Of a stretch of DNA of 64,000 nucleotides, positions 55,681 to 64,000 are shown one piece after another. The notes beneath the pieces were generated by a model. It was not told where the DNA came from. It saw only the letters and a list, made by a program, of their open reading frames with translations, and searched no databases. Numbering within the stretch: the stretch's first letter is position 1; each line of letters starts with the position of its first letter. Source of the DNA: Thermogemmatispora aurantia (GTDB taxonomy: Bacteria; Chloroflexota; Ktedonobacteria; Ktedonobacterales; Ktedonobacteraceae); the NCBI RefSeq assembly GCF_008974285.1, contig NZ_BKZV01000005.1, forward strand, positions 434,001 to 498,000, written 5' to 3'. Both the position numbers and the translations under genes were made by a program.

Positions 55681-56058
55681 TCAAATTAGCTCATCGCAGA
55701 AGAAGTAGACCCAAAGAATCGCCACAGCGAGGCCACCGATCAGCGTAAAGAAGCCGACGGCACCCGCCGCTGTATTGTTCGGGTCCTTGAAGGGATAGAA
55801 AATGATCAGGGCAAGCCAGACCAGTGTCAGGACAACCGTCAGGCTCAGCTTCGTAATAATCGGCGGGGACGGGTAGAAAATATGATAGAGCACCAGCACC
55901 AGCAGACCGATGATTGCCGCCAGCAGGAGCAGGTTAATCATCACCCCGCCGCCGAAGTCGAAGACCAGCGTCGGCTTTATGAAAAGAAAGCAGCAGATCC
56001 AGAGGATCGTCAGAATAATGCTGCCGATGACTTTGCCCTTTGGTGCAACAGAAATCAC
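55681..56058 (-). CDS. Small four-TM membrane protein
   Basis: A 125-residue integral membrane protein with four helices (about residues 10-28, 38-62, 70-88 and 97-120) and short loops. No family was recognised. It starts at GTG 56058 with AAAGGAG 9 bases upstream. It is convergent with purH and shares its terminator. Confidence 0.8.
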   Translation of the reverse strand: MISVAPKGKVIGSIILTILWICCFLFIKPTLVFDFGGGVMINLLLLAAIIGLLVLVLYHIFYPSPPIITKLSLTVVLTLVWLALIIFYPFKDPNNTAAGAVGFFTLIGGLAVAILWVYFFCDELI

Positions 56059-56267
56059 GTGACAAAGCTCCTTTCGCGGAGTACCCAGGGGGTCCGCGGC
56101 GAGGTCAAGTATCAGGCCCGACCTGCCACGCGAACAGCGTCGTTGCCCGGGATCTCAAGGCACGTCTCCTTTCTGGCACGTGCTTTCCGACTTCCTATTG
56201 TAGTCCTTAGCCGACGAGAAATCAACAGGAACCGACCTCTGGTGGCCACCCTGCCATCCAGGTAGAC

Positions 56268-57215
56268 TCAGGACCGCCCACTGACGGCGCAGTAAGCGCG
56301 TGCAATGCGAGCAGCCACACGAGCATTATTGAGCAGTAGCGCGCAATTAGCCCGCAGGCTAGCGCCTCCCGTGGTCTCAGCAACCTGGCCCAGCAAGAAA
56401 GGCGTCAGGGCGGCCCCGCTAATTCCCTGGGCCTCTGCCCTGGCCAGCGCCGCCGCGATAGCCGCCTCCACCTGCTCGGCGGGCAGGGCTGCCTCCGCCG
56501 GCACCGGCGAGCAGACGAGCAAACCAGCTAAGCCACACTCCCAATGTGTGCGGGCAATGGTGGCCGCCTGCACCTCATCGTCGACGCGCTGCTGCAAGCG
56601 CAGACCGCTGCGCGGCGTATAGAAAGCTGGAAACTCATCCGTTTGCCAACCGAGGACTGGCACCCCTTGCGTCTCCAAATACTCCAACGTACGGGGCAGG
56701 TCCAGAATTGCCTTAGCCCCGGCGCAGACCACCAGCACCGGCGTTCGACTCAGCTCCATCAGATCGGCGGAGATATCCAGCGTACTCTCACCTCCGCGAT
56801 GCACGCCTCCGATACCGCCAGTGGCAAAAAAGCGGATACCGGCCAGATGGGCGCAGAGCATCGTCCCGGAGACCGTCGTCGCCCCCAGCCGCCGACTCGC
56901 CAGCGCAAAAGCCAGATCGCGTCGACTCACCTTCAGCACATCCTGAGCCGTTGCCAGCTCCTCAAGGGCCGCTCTATCAAGGCCGACCATAATCCGTCCG
57001 GCGCGGATGGCAATTGTCGCCGGCACGGCCCCCTCCTCACGAACGGCCTCCTCCATAGCCAGGGCTGTCTCTATGTTGGTGGGATATGGCAGACCGTGAG
57101 CAATGACCGTGGATTCCAGGGCCACCAGCGGGCGACCCTCGACCAAAGCGTCGCGCACCGTGGGCGCAAGCGATAGATAACGATCAGCAGCAGCTGCTGC
57201 TGCAGAGAAAGGCAT
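56268..57215 (-). CDS. psuG: Pseudouridine-5'-phosphate glycosidase
   Basis: The enzyme cleaves pseudouridine-5'-phosphate to uracil and ribose-5-phosphate, breaking the C-C glycosidic bond released from RNA turnover. The 315 residues carry the PsuG signatures ALESTVIAHGLPYP, PATIAIRAGRI, KVSRRDL, TTVSGTM, FFATGGIGGVHRG and DISADL, and the catalytic Lys region VCAGAKAILDL. The ATG at 57215 follows AGGGAGAGC; a GTG at 57227 is an alternative. The usual partner kinase psuK is not in the window. The M20 peptidase gene lies 79 bases upstream on the same strand and may be co-transcribed. Confidence 0.95.
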   Translation of the reverse strand: MPFSAAAAAADRYLSLAPTVRDALVEGRPLVALESTVIAHGLPYPTNIETALAMEEAVREEGAVPATIAIRAGRIMVGLDRAALEELATAQDVLKVSRRDLAFALASRRLGATTVSGTMLCAHLAGIRFFATGGIGGVHRGGESTLDISADLMELSRTPVLVVCAGAKAILDLPRTLEYLETQGVPVLGWQTDEFPAFYTPRSGLRLQQRVDDEVQAATIARTHWECGLAGLLVCSPVPAEAALPAEQVEAAIAAALARAEAQGISGAALTPFLLGQVAETTGGASLRANCALLLNNARVAARIARAYCAVSGRS

Positions 57216-57294
57216 GCTCTCCCTCACCTCAACGAGCTAACATAGGCGGGTGCCGCGCTCAGCAATCCTGGAGCGGATGGAGACGTTCCCTCGC

Positions 57295-58509
57295 TCAGGA
57301 TCTGGCGGGTGTCTCCTCGCCCCCTAGCGGGTTTGGAGCCTGGAACGCCAGTTGACGGATCAAGCCCGCCAACAAGGCCCCGCGCAGCACCAGCGAAGGA
57401 ACGCGCAAAAATTCCTCGCGCAACACATGCATCTTCCCTCCCACTGGTCCAAGGCTATCCAGGGTTGGAAGGCCGGTCTGCATCAAGAGATTGGCATCCG
57501 AGACTCCCCCCTTGGCCTCAGCCACCAGCTCCAGGCCGAGAGCCTGCGCCTCCAGACGTGCCACTGCCACCAAAGCCCGCACCTGGGGAGTTGCCTGGTA
57601 AGGAACCCGGCCCCGAGTGCGTGTCAGGTAAGCCCGTGTGCCTGGCACACTGGAGCAAGCAGCGATCTGCTCCAGTGCCTCGGCGGCGGCCTCCAGTCCC
57701 TCTTGAGTATAGGCACGCACTGAAATCCAGCAACGGGCCATCTCGGGCACCACATTGAGCAGCTCACTGCTCCCGAGCCGCGTTACATTAAAGGTCACCC
57801 CTGGTAGAAGCGTATGCAGGTGATCGATTGCCACAATCTTATGGGCCAGCTCAATGACCGCCGAGCGGCCCCGATGTGGCTCAGCTCCCGAGTGGGCTGC
57901 CCGGCCACTGATCTCCAGCAGATAGCGGTCAGCGCCCTTGCGTGCCTCCGTAATGATCTCTGGCGAGCGTGTAGGCTCCAGCACCAGGCCGATGTCAGCC
58001 TGGCGAGCCAGCTCCCGAAGGAGCGGAGCGCTCGATGGAGATCCCATCTCCTCATCGCCGTTGAAGACCAGGCAGATCTCCCCGAAGTCCGCAAAGTGCG
58101 ACTCCAGCAGAGCGCGCAGGCTATAGAGAGCCATGATGACGCCCGACTTCATATCAATCACACCGGGACCGAAAGCCAGCTCGCCATCGCGGCGGAAAGG
58201 GCAGGCCAGCGCGGAGCCTGGAGCATAGACAGTGTCGACATGGCCCACCAGCAGGAAGCGCCTACCCTCGCCGGGGCGGCTTCCGCGGAGGCGGGCCACC
58301 AGATGGGGTCCATACTGGCCACCGTCGTGGAGAGTCACCGAACAACCGAGCGCTTCCAACCAGGAGCGGAGGTAGCCCATAATGCGTGTGACCCCCTCGA
58401 CCTGGCCAGTACCCGAATCGATATTGACCAGCAGGGCCAGCCGCTGCAGCATCTCCTCCTCATAGTGCTGCAGGGCCGTGAGGTAGGCTTGCGAGAATGT
58501 GACTGACAT
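57295..58509 (-). CDS. M20-family metallopeptidase (glutamate carboxypeptidase-like)
   Basis: A two-zinc exopeptidase or amidohydrolase, 404 residues. Metal and catalytic motifs are GHVDTVYAPG, GPGVIDMKSG and FNGDEEMGSPSS. The dimerisation-domain His lies in SGRAAHSGAEPHRGRSA. The order and spacing fit the CPG2-like branch, which removes C-terminal Glu from folates or peptides; DapE- or ArgE-type substrates are less likely. No signal peptide is seen, so it should be cytosolic. A GTTCACGTGAAC palindrome sits 8 bases before the ATG. Confidence 0.93.
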   Translation of the reverse strand: MSVTFSQAYLTALQHYEEEMLQRLALLVNIDSGTGQVEGVTRIMGYLRSWLEALGCSVTLHDGGQYGPHLVARLRGSRPGEGRRFLLVGHVDTVYAPGSALACPFRRDGELAFGPGVIDMKSGVIMALYSLRALLESHFADFGEICLVFNGDEEMGSPSSAPLLRELARQADIGLVLEPTRSPEIITEARKGADRYLLEISGRAAHSGAEPHRGRSAVIELAHKIVAIDHLHTLLPGVTFNVTRLGSSELLNVVPEMARCWISVRAYTQEGLEAAAEALEQIAACSSVPGTRAYLTRTRGRVPYQATPQVRALVAVARLEAQALGLELVAEAKGGVSDANLLMQTGLPTLDSLGPVGGKMHVLREEFLRVPSLVLRGALLAGLIRQLAFQAPNPLGGEETPARS

Positions 58510-58516
58510 AGTACCT

Positions 58517-58528
58517 GTTCACGTGAAC
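58517..58528. promoter_or_regulatory. Perfect palindrome GTTCACGTGAAC before the M20 peptidase
   Basis: A 12-bp perfect palindrome ending 8 bases upstream of the peptidase ATG, touching its ribosome site. A bound repressor or an RNA hairpin here would block translation or elongation. Confidence 0.45.
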
Positions 58529-58606
58529 CAGGGCCAGAGACGGGAACCGAACTGGCCGCAGCGAGAGAGAATAGCGCGAGAGGCGCCGCGCAGTTCAGTT
58601 GCTCTT

Positions 58607-58636
58607 ATTGTATCGTCCACAGCGGAGCGGCTGCAA
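58607..58636 (-). promoter_or_regulatory. Possible promoter of the M20 peptidase-psuG pair
   Basis: On the minus strand: TTGCAG (plus 58631-58636), an 18-nt spacer, TACAAT (plus 58607-58612). The palindrome at 58517 lies within the leader. From 58640 to 58891 nothing is seen. Confidence 0.4.
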
Positions 58637-58891
58637 GCCAGATGAGTCAGATCGAGCGGGGAAGAGGCGTCGCCGGGAGGGCACCGGTTGCCAGGGAGAG
58701 CGTCATGCCGAGGTGAGGGCATCGACACGAGCCACGAGTGCGAGGGGGTAGGCGAAGAGAGAAGAGAGCGAGGAGACCTTACCTGGGCCGGGTCCAGGCG
58801 GGCCTGTTTCTGGAGAAGAGCGAAGATACAGGCAGCCAGGCAGGAGCAAGAGCAGTCAGTCGAGGCAGGCAGGTGGAAGCGCCGCACCACC

Positions 58892-59575
58892 TTAAGCGGC
58901 CTGAGCGCGCAGCTGGCCCTGAACAATGCGAGCAAGGCGCTTATAGGCCAGACTCAGCAGAGAAGCATGGCGTCCGCGCTCCGCCGGGTCGGCGGGCAGC
59001 TCGCGCTGGTACTGCCGCAGATCGATACCGACCTCCAGAAAGGCACGCTGGAGCGCCGTGGGCTGCGGACCAAAATGCATGCGGTTGGCCAGGTCCATGA
59101 GAAGAGCGGTGCGCTGCTTCTCAGGAAAGTTGACAATCTCGTGCGCCAGGAAAGAGAACAGCCATTCCTCGAAGACATGATCGAGGACAGCCTCGAACTG
59201 ATCGGGGTCGGAGGAGAGTGAACTGGCGCGCTGAGCGGCGTAATCTCGCTGTATAATATAGATGAGACAATGGTCACGGCGCCAGAGATCGCGGAAACAA
59301 TTGTAGGCCACGATCAGGCCCAGGTGCTCTAGCGAATCGATAGGTGCCACCTCTCCTCGTTCAGCTCGTCGTGCGTAGTTCAGCAGGCGCATCATTGTCT
59401 CCTGGACGATGTCGGTCACGATCTCATCGCGCTGCCTTGACCAGGAAGAGAGAGAGGAAGAGTGGACCCAGTGAGCCACTCTGGGGCGTAGGATGCAGTA
59501 GAGCTGTTCCCAGGGCATGTCGCTGCCAAAGACCTCGGGAGAGCTGCGGCAGGAAGAAACCGAACGCAGAGTCAT
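58892..59575 (-). CDS. Sigma-70-family (ECF-like) RNA polymerase sigma factor
   Basis: A 227-residue protein. Region 2-like sequence includes RDEIVTDIVQETMMRLLNYAR and VAYNCFRDLWRRD (the -10 recognition/melting helix). A divergent region 4 follows (VNFPEKQRTALLMDL, then LSLAYKRLARI). The linker between them is longer than in ordinary ECF factors, and region 4 lacks a crisp helix-turn-helix, so promoter choice may be unusual. The ATG at 59575 follows AAAGGAAG; an upstream TTG-started extension is not protein-like in the same way. No anti-sigma gene is adjacent. The divergent neighbour is the MerR-GAF-GGDEF-like gene. Confidence 0.8.
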   Translation of the reverse strand: MTLRSVSSCRSSPEVFGSDMPWEQLYCILRPRVAHWVHSSSLSSWSRQRDEIVTDIVQETMMRLLNYARRAERGEVAPIDSLEHLGLIVAYNCFRDLWRRDHCLIYIIQRDYAAQRASSLSSDPDQFEAVLDHVFEEWLFSFLAHEIVNFPEKQRTALLMDLANRMHFGPQPTALQRAFLEVGIDLRQYQRELPADPAERGRHASLLSLAYKRLARIVQGQLRAQAA

Positions 59576-59835
59576 AAGCGCTTCCTTTCGCCTCTGACCA
59601 GCAGAGGTTGGTCTACGCACAAGAATCGCGAAGAGGGCCTCCGGGAGAAGCCAGCGAGCCGCTCTGGAGCAAGCCGAAGCGAGCCAGGCGAGTGCGCCGC
59701 GGTGACCCGGAGGCGCTGAGCGCCTTCCCCTCTTGATCCCTGCCACGCCAGCGAGCAACGCTCCCTGAACCAGGAGAAGGAGCTGAATATAAAGAAATCT
59801 GGGAAAGGTCAAAGATAATCTTAGTATGCATCAGT

Positions 59836-59865
59836 AGTATACAGCAGAAAACTTCTTTCTGTCAA
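59836..59865 (-). promoter_or_regulatory. Near-consensus promoter of the sigma-factor gene
   Basis: On the minus strand: TTGACA (plus 59860-59865), an 18-nt spacer, TATACT (plus 59836-59841). The leader is about 250 nt. Confidence 0.65.
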
Positions 59866-59893
59866 GAGGAGTCTTCCTTAAAAGTCATAAAAG

Positions 59894-59922
59894 TTGACAT
59901 AGAGCTAAGGTTTCGTTATAAT
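59894..59922 (+). promoter_or_regulatory. Perfect consensus promoter of the MerR-GAF-GGDEF-like gene
   Basis: TTGACA at 59894-59899, 17-nt spacer, TATAAT at 59917-59922: exact housekeeping consensus and the best promoter in the window. Its -35 lies 28 bp from the -35 of the divergent sigma-gene promoter. The leader to 60158 is about 230 nt with no gene. Confidence 0.8.
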
Positions 59923-60157
59923 AGAGACATGGGAGCATAGGGACGGTAGAATGTTTGTCATTGTTACGACGTTTGCAGCACTTGCACAGCGCATTGTAGG
60001 TGGAGAGGGGGCGAGGTGGTTGCCCTCGCGCGTATCCCGTTGTCAGTTCAAGCGTGTGCAAGCGGGCGTATCTGCTCTTCTGCTTGCTTACTAGCTCGCT
60101 TGCCGCTGTTGGAGAAGGAAGGACGCTTTGCCTGGTGAACCAGGAGAGGAGGACAGG

Positions 60158-62401
60158 ATGGATGATCGCGTGCTCCAGAGTATTCGCAAGCATCTGCAGC
60201 AGCCAGAGACCTGGGAGAGGATTCGGGGCTATCTGCAGCTCGTCAGCGAGAAGTTGACGGTGACGATCGGTGAGGCAGCCCAGCTCTTCGATTTTACAGA
60301 AAACCAGCTGCGCGACTGGGAAGAGCGAGGTCTGCTTCGTCCTCTGCGCTCTCGCCCGAATACTGGCCAGCGGCGCTATCCGCCCACCGAGCTGGAGAAG
60401 CTGGCGATCATTCGCGATCTGATCAATGCTGGCTACCCGCCTGGGGCTATTCCCCTCAATATTGCGGAACTCTGGCATTCGCTCGGGCCTGCCAGCTTCA
60501 ATGGAGGAGGCAATGCCGGGGCTGGCGCTGGTGGCCAAGCGGCTGCCGCCTCTGTGCCGCTTGATCGGCGCGTGGCTCAGACGGACAGCGCCCTCCTCTG
60601 GCGCTATTTTGCCAGTCAGGCTCTTCATCATGCTTTGCTGTTACTCTGTGAGGATCTCTCTCGCAGCCATGCGGCGATTCTTTTGCCGCGTCACGCTCCC
60701 GACGATGGTCGACTTGGGCAACCGCGCCTGCCCGAGGAGCTGGCTCGACTGGGTGAGTCCCTGATCGGCTGGCTCAGTCATGGTCGCTCCCTGCACCTCT
60801 TTCTTGAGGCAGCCCCCGCCTTCGAGTATCCCAGCGATTTCCGCGTTCAGCCCCTGCTCGCCGAGGGAGAAACCTGGCCCGCCGACCCTACACTGCTGGT
60901 TGTTCCACGCCAGATGCACTCGTTGAACCTGCAGCGCCCGGTCGTCCATCTTGTGCGCCGCTTGCTAGCCCCGCTCTATGCCTGTGCCGCTCAATGGACA
61001 ACCTATTTCGCACCTGATCTGCGCAACTGGCTCTATCCCGCGCGTGCCTTTCCCAGGGGCATAGATCCCTCTGATACCGTGCTCAATGGCCTGATGGATC
61101 TGATTATTGCCTTGGGAGGGCAGACGCCTGCGGGTGATGATCGCTGGCATTGTTGTTGCCTGATGATGCCTGAAGATCCAGCGGCCCCTCCAGGACAGCA
61201 GGTCCTGATGGTAATGGCCTGCAGCCGCAATTCGCCCCATCGGGCAGGCCAATCGCGTATCTTCCCCAATGAAAGCCATGTTTATTTCCGCGCGTTGCGC
61301 TGCCCCTATCTCCTCTATCGCCCTCACCTGGCAATCCGCGACAGCGCGGGTCTCTCGCAATGGCCTGAGCACTTTGGCGGCGGTGGCTCTGCTGTGGCCA
61401 TCCCCATTGGCTGTCAATCTGGACCTGCTCTTGGGGTCCTCTATGTCTTCGCGATGACTCAGGAGGCTTTTTCTGAGGATGATCTGCGCTTGCTGCGCCT
61501 CATGGGCTTGATCGTGGAAGACCTGCTCTTGCTCTATCGGGCCAGACTCGATGCCATGCAAGGTCTGGAGCAGCTGGTGAAGGCGCCCGAGGTCGTGAAT
61601 GACTCCTTTATCAATTTCCTCTCTGAGAATGAGTTTATCCGTGATCTGGAGATCTTGCTGGCACACTTGCAGCAAGAGAGTGCTCTGGCTGGGGATGGGG
61701 CCGTGAGGGCCGGAGCGGAAGCGAATCATGAGCGACAGGGAGAGCGCTTGTCTACTGCTGTGTCGAAGGGTTCTCCATCCGCAGTGGACCCTGGAGCCGC
61801 TGAGTTGCTCTATCTCTTTCCGCTACGCGAAGCGGGCGAATTGGAGACCCTTTCGATTATTGCCCTCGATATTGACAACCAGAGCCAGATAGTCCGTCGC
61901 TATGGGGAGCTGGCCCTGCGCAATCTGACTCAGGCCATCGGCCAGCGCATTCAGCGGCAGCTCGTCGATTGCCGCCTCTACCATATCTATGGTGGACGCT
62001 TTTATCTGCTCCTCAAGAATATTTCTTTAGAACGGGCGCGGCAGATCGCGCAAACCCTACGCCAGGCCCTGCGGCGTCCCTATCGAGTCGAACTTCTGCA
62101 ACAGTCGGTCTGGCAGTTGGAGCCGCCCGAGACCAGCGTGGAACTGCTGGATGTGAGCGTGCGCCTCGGAGTAACGCTCTATCTGCGGACGAAGCTGATC
62201 GAGCTGCTCCAGCGCTATGCCGCTGCTCCAACCTCGACCCTGGCTGAGGTGCGCAGCCTGATTGTCGGCGACCTTGATCAGGCCCTCAATCTGGGTCAGG
62301 AGGAGGGCGGCGATTGCGTGATCAGCTGGGACCCCCAGGCTGAGGACCGTGGCCCCCATGTTCGACGCTTTATCCGCCTGGCCTCCCCCAACGGCTTGTA
62401 A
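60158..62401 (+). CDS. MerR-type DNA-binding protein fused to GAF-like and degenerate GGDEF-like domains
   Basis: A 747-residue protein. Residues 34-105 are a MerR winged helix (VTIGEAAQLFDFTENQLRDW, GQRRYPPTELEKLAIIRDL). Residues about 140-330 are an unassigned sensory region, possibly DICT-like. About 340-480 is GAF-like (VAIPIGCQSGPALGVLYVFA). About 555-720 resembles a GGDEF fold (IIALDIDNQSQIVRRYGELA), but the signature loop reads YGGRFYLLL, so cyclase activity is unlikely. It lacks the usual MerR dimerisation coiled coil. The ATG at 60158 follows GAGGAC. This is a candidate transcription factor that reads a cytosolic signal or c-di-GMP-type ligand. Confidence 0.82.
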   Translation: MDDRVLQSIRKHLQQPETWERIRGYLQLVSEKLTVTIGEAAQLFDFTENQLRDWEERGLLRPLRSRPNTGQRRYPPTELEKLAIIRDLINAGYPPGAIPLNIAELWHSLGPASFNGGGNAGAGAGGQAAAASVPLDRRVAQTDSALLWRYFASQALHHALLLLCEDLSRSHAAILLPRHAPDDGRLGQPRLPEELARLGESLIGWLSHGRSLHLFLEAAPAFEYPSDFRVQPLLAEGETWPADPTLLVVPRQMHSLNLQRPVVHLVRRLLAPLYACAAQWTTYFAPDLRNWLYPARAFPRGIDPSDTVLNGLMDLIIALGGQTPAGDDRWHCCCLMMPEDPAAPPGQQVLMVMACSRNSPHRAGQSRIFPNESHVYFRALRCPYLLYRPHLAIRDSAGLSQWPEHFGGGGSAVAIPIGCQSGPALGVLYVFAMTQEAFSEDDLRLLRLMGLIVEDLLLLYRARLDAMQGLEQLVKAPEVVNDSFINFLSENEFIRDLEILLAHLQQESALAGDGAVRAGAEANHERQGERLSTAVSKGSPSAVDPGAAELLYLFPLREAGELETLSIIALDIDNQSQIVRRYGELALRNLTQAIGQRIQRQLVDCRLYHIYGGRFYLLLKNISLERARQIAQTLRQALRRPYRVELLQQSVWQLEPPETSVELLDVSVRLGVTLYLRTKLIELLQRYAAAPTSTLAEVRSLIVGDLDQALNLGQEEGGDCVISWDPQAEDRGPHVRRFIRLASPNGL

Positions 62402-62421
62402 CCTGCCAGGCTCCTCTGTCT

Positions 62422-62463
62422 GACGGGCGGGCCACGCTGCCCATTCATCCCGGCTCGCCCGTC
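62422..62463 (+). terminator. Terminator-like hairpin after the MerR-GAF gene
   Basis: GACGGGCGGGCC (62422-62433) pairs with GGCTCGCCCGTC (62452-62463) with one G-T pair, 18-nt loop, followed by TGCTCCTTTG. In the rest of the gap to 62765 only a -10-like TATACT (62633) is seen, with no usable -35. Confidence 0.5.
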
Positions 62464-62764
62464 TGCTCCTTTGCTCTCTCTGGCCGTCCCGCGCGAGCAT
62501 TGCCTACAGTCCTCCCTCCCCCCTGCCATCTATCCCTCGTCGACAACGAGTTTTTTGGCTTCCCGCTCTGATAACGGTACCGCAATCGCTTCCTGCTGCG
62601 ATTGACGGCGAAAAGTTCTCCTCCTGAGACGTTATACTCATGTGAAAGTGCTATTTAAAGGCAAAGGCTGTAACACAAGAAGCCCGTGCTTGATCCTTCA
62701 CTTCGTTATACAAGACGACTGTGGAAAGGGCGCGGGAACCCCGTGAGGTTGGAAAGGAGTTGGT

Positions 62765-63418
62765 ATGATGGCGCTCAAAGTATTGCTCCTCGGGAGGCCG
62801 GGAAGCGGCAAGACGACAGCCGCTCACTATTTTCTCCAGCGTGCTGCCGTGGCCGGTCTGCGGGCCACGCATGTCGACGACTACGATCTGCTGGAAGAGA
62901 AATGCCAGGCCGATGCAGAGCAGCGTCGTTTTCGACCATTGATCGTGAATGGTCGCTACTGTGGCTTCGATGTGCTGGACTTCAGAGTCATGGATGAGGT
63001 TCTTCTGGAGGCTGAGGTCCGCGTTGAGCAGCATCTTGCCCGCTATCCTGACAACGGTCTGGCCATGCTCGAATTCGCGCGCGACGATTACCTCCATGCC
63101 CTCCACCTGTTCAGCCCCCGCTTTCTGCGCGATGCCCGGCTGCTCTACTTTCGCATCGATGTGGAGACGGCCATTCAGCGCGTGCGTCAACGCTACTGCC
63201 AGACTGGTTGTCAGCTTGTCTCGGAGCAGATTCTCCGCAGCTATTACCGCGATGATGGCTTTGTCGACCAGCTCTCTCTGATTAAAAAGGATTTTTCCTT
63301 GAATCAGACTATAGAAATTTGTGACAATAACGAAACTTTGCAACTATTTTTACAGCGCCTGGATCGTTTCTTTGAGCTGCTCTTGAGGCAAGAGGCCAGG
63401 GCTGGTCTGATCTGCTAA
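62765..63418 (+). CDS. P-loop NTPase, small-molecule or nucleic-acid kinase-like
   Basis: A 217-residue protein with Walker A GRPGSGKTT at residues 10-18. It has a DDYDLL switch-like acidic segment after the second strand, FEFARDDY-like LEFARDDYLHAL, and a late lid-type basic region (AIQRVRQRYCQTG). The layout fits adenylate-kinase or polynucleotide-kinase-like P-loop enzymes rather than AAA or ABC ATPases, but no specific family was recognised. AAAGGAG precedes the ATG. It is isolated between a terminator and a convergent ABC permease gene. Confidence 0.85.
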   Translation: MMALKVLLLGRPGSGKTTAAHYFLQRAAVAGLRATHVDDYDLLEEKCQADAEQRRFRPLIVNGRYCGFDVLDFRVMDEVLLEAEVRVEQHLARYPDNGLAMLEFARDDYLHALHLFSPRFLRDARLLYFRIDVETAIQRVRQRYCQTGCQLVSEQILRSYYRDDGFVDQLSLIKKDFSLNQTIEICDNNETLQLFLQRLDRFFELLLRQEARAGLIC

Positions 63419-63501
63419 TGCTCAATCCGGCGACGCGCTCCTGGCGGCTGGACCGGCGTGCTCGATGGTGCGAGCCGGGCATGGCTTGAGTTGAGCGCGG
63501 C

Positions 63502-63542
63502 GGGTCCAGGGATGTAAGCCACACTGTGGTGTCCCTGGACCC
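63502..63542. terminator. Hairpin between convergent genes
   Basis: A perfect 11-bp stem pairs GGGTCCAGGGA (63502-63512) with TCCCTGGACCC (63532-63542). The 19-nt loop itself contains CCACA/TGTGG. It lies between the ends of the P-loop gene and the ABC permease gene and could stop both. Confidence 0.6.
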
Positions 63543-63594
63543 GTCACCGCTGAGGGAGGTGTGGACGAGCCATTCGCTTCCTGCTGTTGCTATG

Positions 63595-64000
63595 TCAGGC
63601 GTTCCCTGTTCTCGGCTGGAAGCGGAAGAGGACCAGGCCGAGAGCAAAGCAGAGAAGACCGTAGATGACCAAAGCGAGGATGTTCGGCAGCACCTCGGCC
63701 AGCGTGCGCCCGCTGATCATCAGGCCGTTGAGCGCCTCCATAGCCCAGGCCACAATACCCACGTGGGCCACGGCCTGCAGCCATTGAGGCTCCAGCCAGA
63801 GTGGCCACCAGGCCCCGCCGATGGCCGAGGTCGTCAGGGTGACGATGGTCAGCACCGGGGCGAGCTGGCGGCGCGTTCGCACCAGCGAGACCAGCAGGAT
63901 GCCGAAGCCGGTCATGGCGAAGCTGGAAACCACCAGCAGGATGATCACCCCAGGCCAGTTGCTGACGTGCAGCTTGAAGACGAAGCTGCCGATCGCGAAG
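63595..64000 (-). CDS. ABC-2 type transporter permease, C-terminal part (5' end outside window)
   Basis: The frame is open from the window edge to the stop at 63595, about 134 residues. It has three to four TM helices with the ABC2-membrane pattern: a helix after NWPGVIILLVVSSFAMTGFG, the polar SLVRTRRQLAPVLTIVTL loop, GGAWWPLWLEPQWLQ before a helix, and a final helix (LALVIYGLLCFALGLVLFRF). The end is typical of drug- or lipid-export permeases. The partner ATPase is presumably upstream, outside the window. The GTG at 63948 is internal. Confidence 0.88.
   Translation of the reverse strand, partial: FAIGSFVFKLHVSNWPGVIILLVVSSFAMTGFGILLVSLVRTRRQLAPVLTIVTLTTSAIGGAWWPLWLEPQWLQAVAHVGIVAWAMEALNGLMISGRTLAEVLPNILALVIYGLLCFALGLVLFRFQPRTGNA

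Noticed and set aside
59885..60631. Long minus-strand open frame opposite the MerR-GAF gene
   Set aside because: It lies antisense to a recognised gene and its perfect promoter, and has no family features or ribosome site.
62602..62638. TTGACG with TATACT as a promoter of the P-loop gene
   Set aside because: The spacer is 25 nt, too long for a normal sigma-70-type promoter.

Overview
This looks like a chromosomal segment of a GC-rich, Gram-positive-type (lipoprotein-making, spore- or mycelium-like lifestyle not shown here) member of the Chloroflexota, most likely class Ktedonobacteria (Thermogemmatispora-like). This is inference from gene content: Hanks-type kinases fused to WD40 propellers, membrane proteins headed by a short cytosolic zinc ribbon, an EXLDI-family protein, KGG-repeat and YbjN proteins, and a MerR/B12 regulator. 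No rRNA, tRNA, CRISPR array, prophage or insertion sequence was seen, and the window has no obvious transferred island.

Layout. 1-7.5 kb (+): the end of pheS, pheT, and a large surface protein with BACON-like repeats. 7.6-14.9 kb (-): dtd, a zinc-ribbon/LamG-like membrane protein, acpS overlapping ugd, an MBL hydrolase, lgt, and a small two-TM zinc-ribbon protein. 15.1-19.7 kb (+): a tight operon, mazG/yabN - hypothetical - polX - rplY, behind a near-consensus promoter, followed by a GT4 glycosyltransferase. 21-24 kb: a KGG-repeat protein, galU (-) and a YbjN protein. 24.5-35 kb (+): a kinase-like/DnaJ-C-like receptor, an EXLDI regulator, a DrrAB-type ABC exporter with a structured leader, a PAS/GAF histidine kinase and a 12-repeat TPR-like protein. 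35-42.6 kb: an alpha/beta hydrolase, two small-molecule methyltransferases, a solitary DNA methyltransferase, a WD40 kinase and a WD40-only protein. 43-47 kb: ruvB convergent with recF-dnaN. 47-53 kb: a CoA transferase, a CarH-like B12 regulator, rplU-rpmA with a very long leader, and a secreted unknown. 54-64 kb: purH, a small membrane protein, psuG, an M20 peptidase, a sigma-like factor divergent from a MerR-GAF-GGDEF-like protein, a P-loop protein and the end of an ABC-2 permease.

How it fits together. Housekeeping genes (aminoacylation, replication and repair, purine synthesis, lipoprotein and UDP-sugar metabolism) alternate with signalling genes of unusual architecture. galU and ugd are the two consecutive steps glucose-1-P to UDP-glucose to UDP-glucuronate, and with the GT4 enzyme could feed cell-envelope glycan. 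The regulatory highlights are: (i) back-to-back promoters between a sigma-like factor and a MerR-GAF-GGDEF-like protein; (ii) a B12/light-type MerR repressor with a dyad across its own promoter; (iii) a ribbon-helix-helix-like EXLDI protein whose promoter carries a perfect 12-bp inverted repeat; (iv) a kinase-like receptor that has lost the catalytic Asp and gained a DnaJ-C-like domain. Many promoters share an extended -10 word, TGCTATNNT. All promoter, operator and terminator calls were made by eye.
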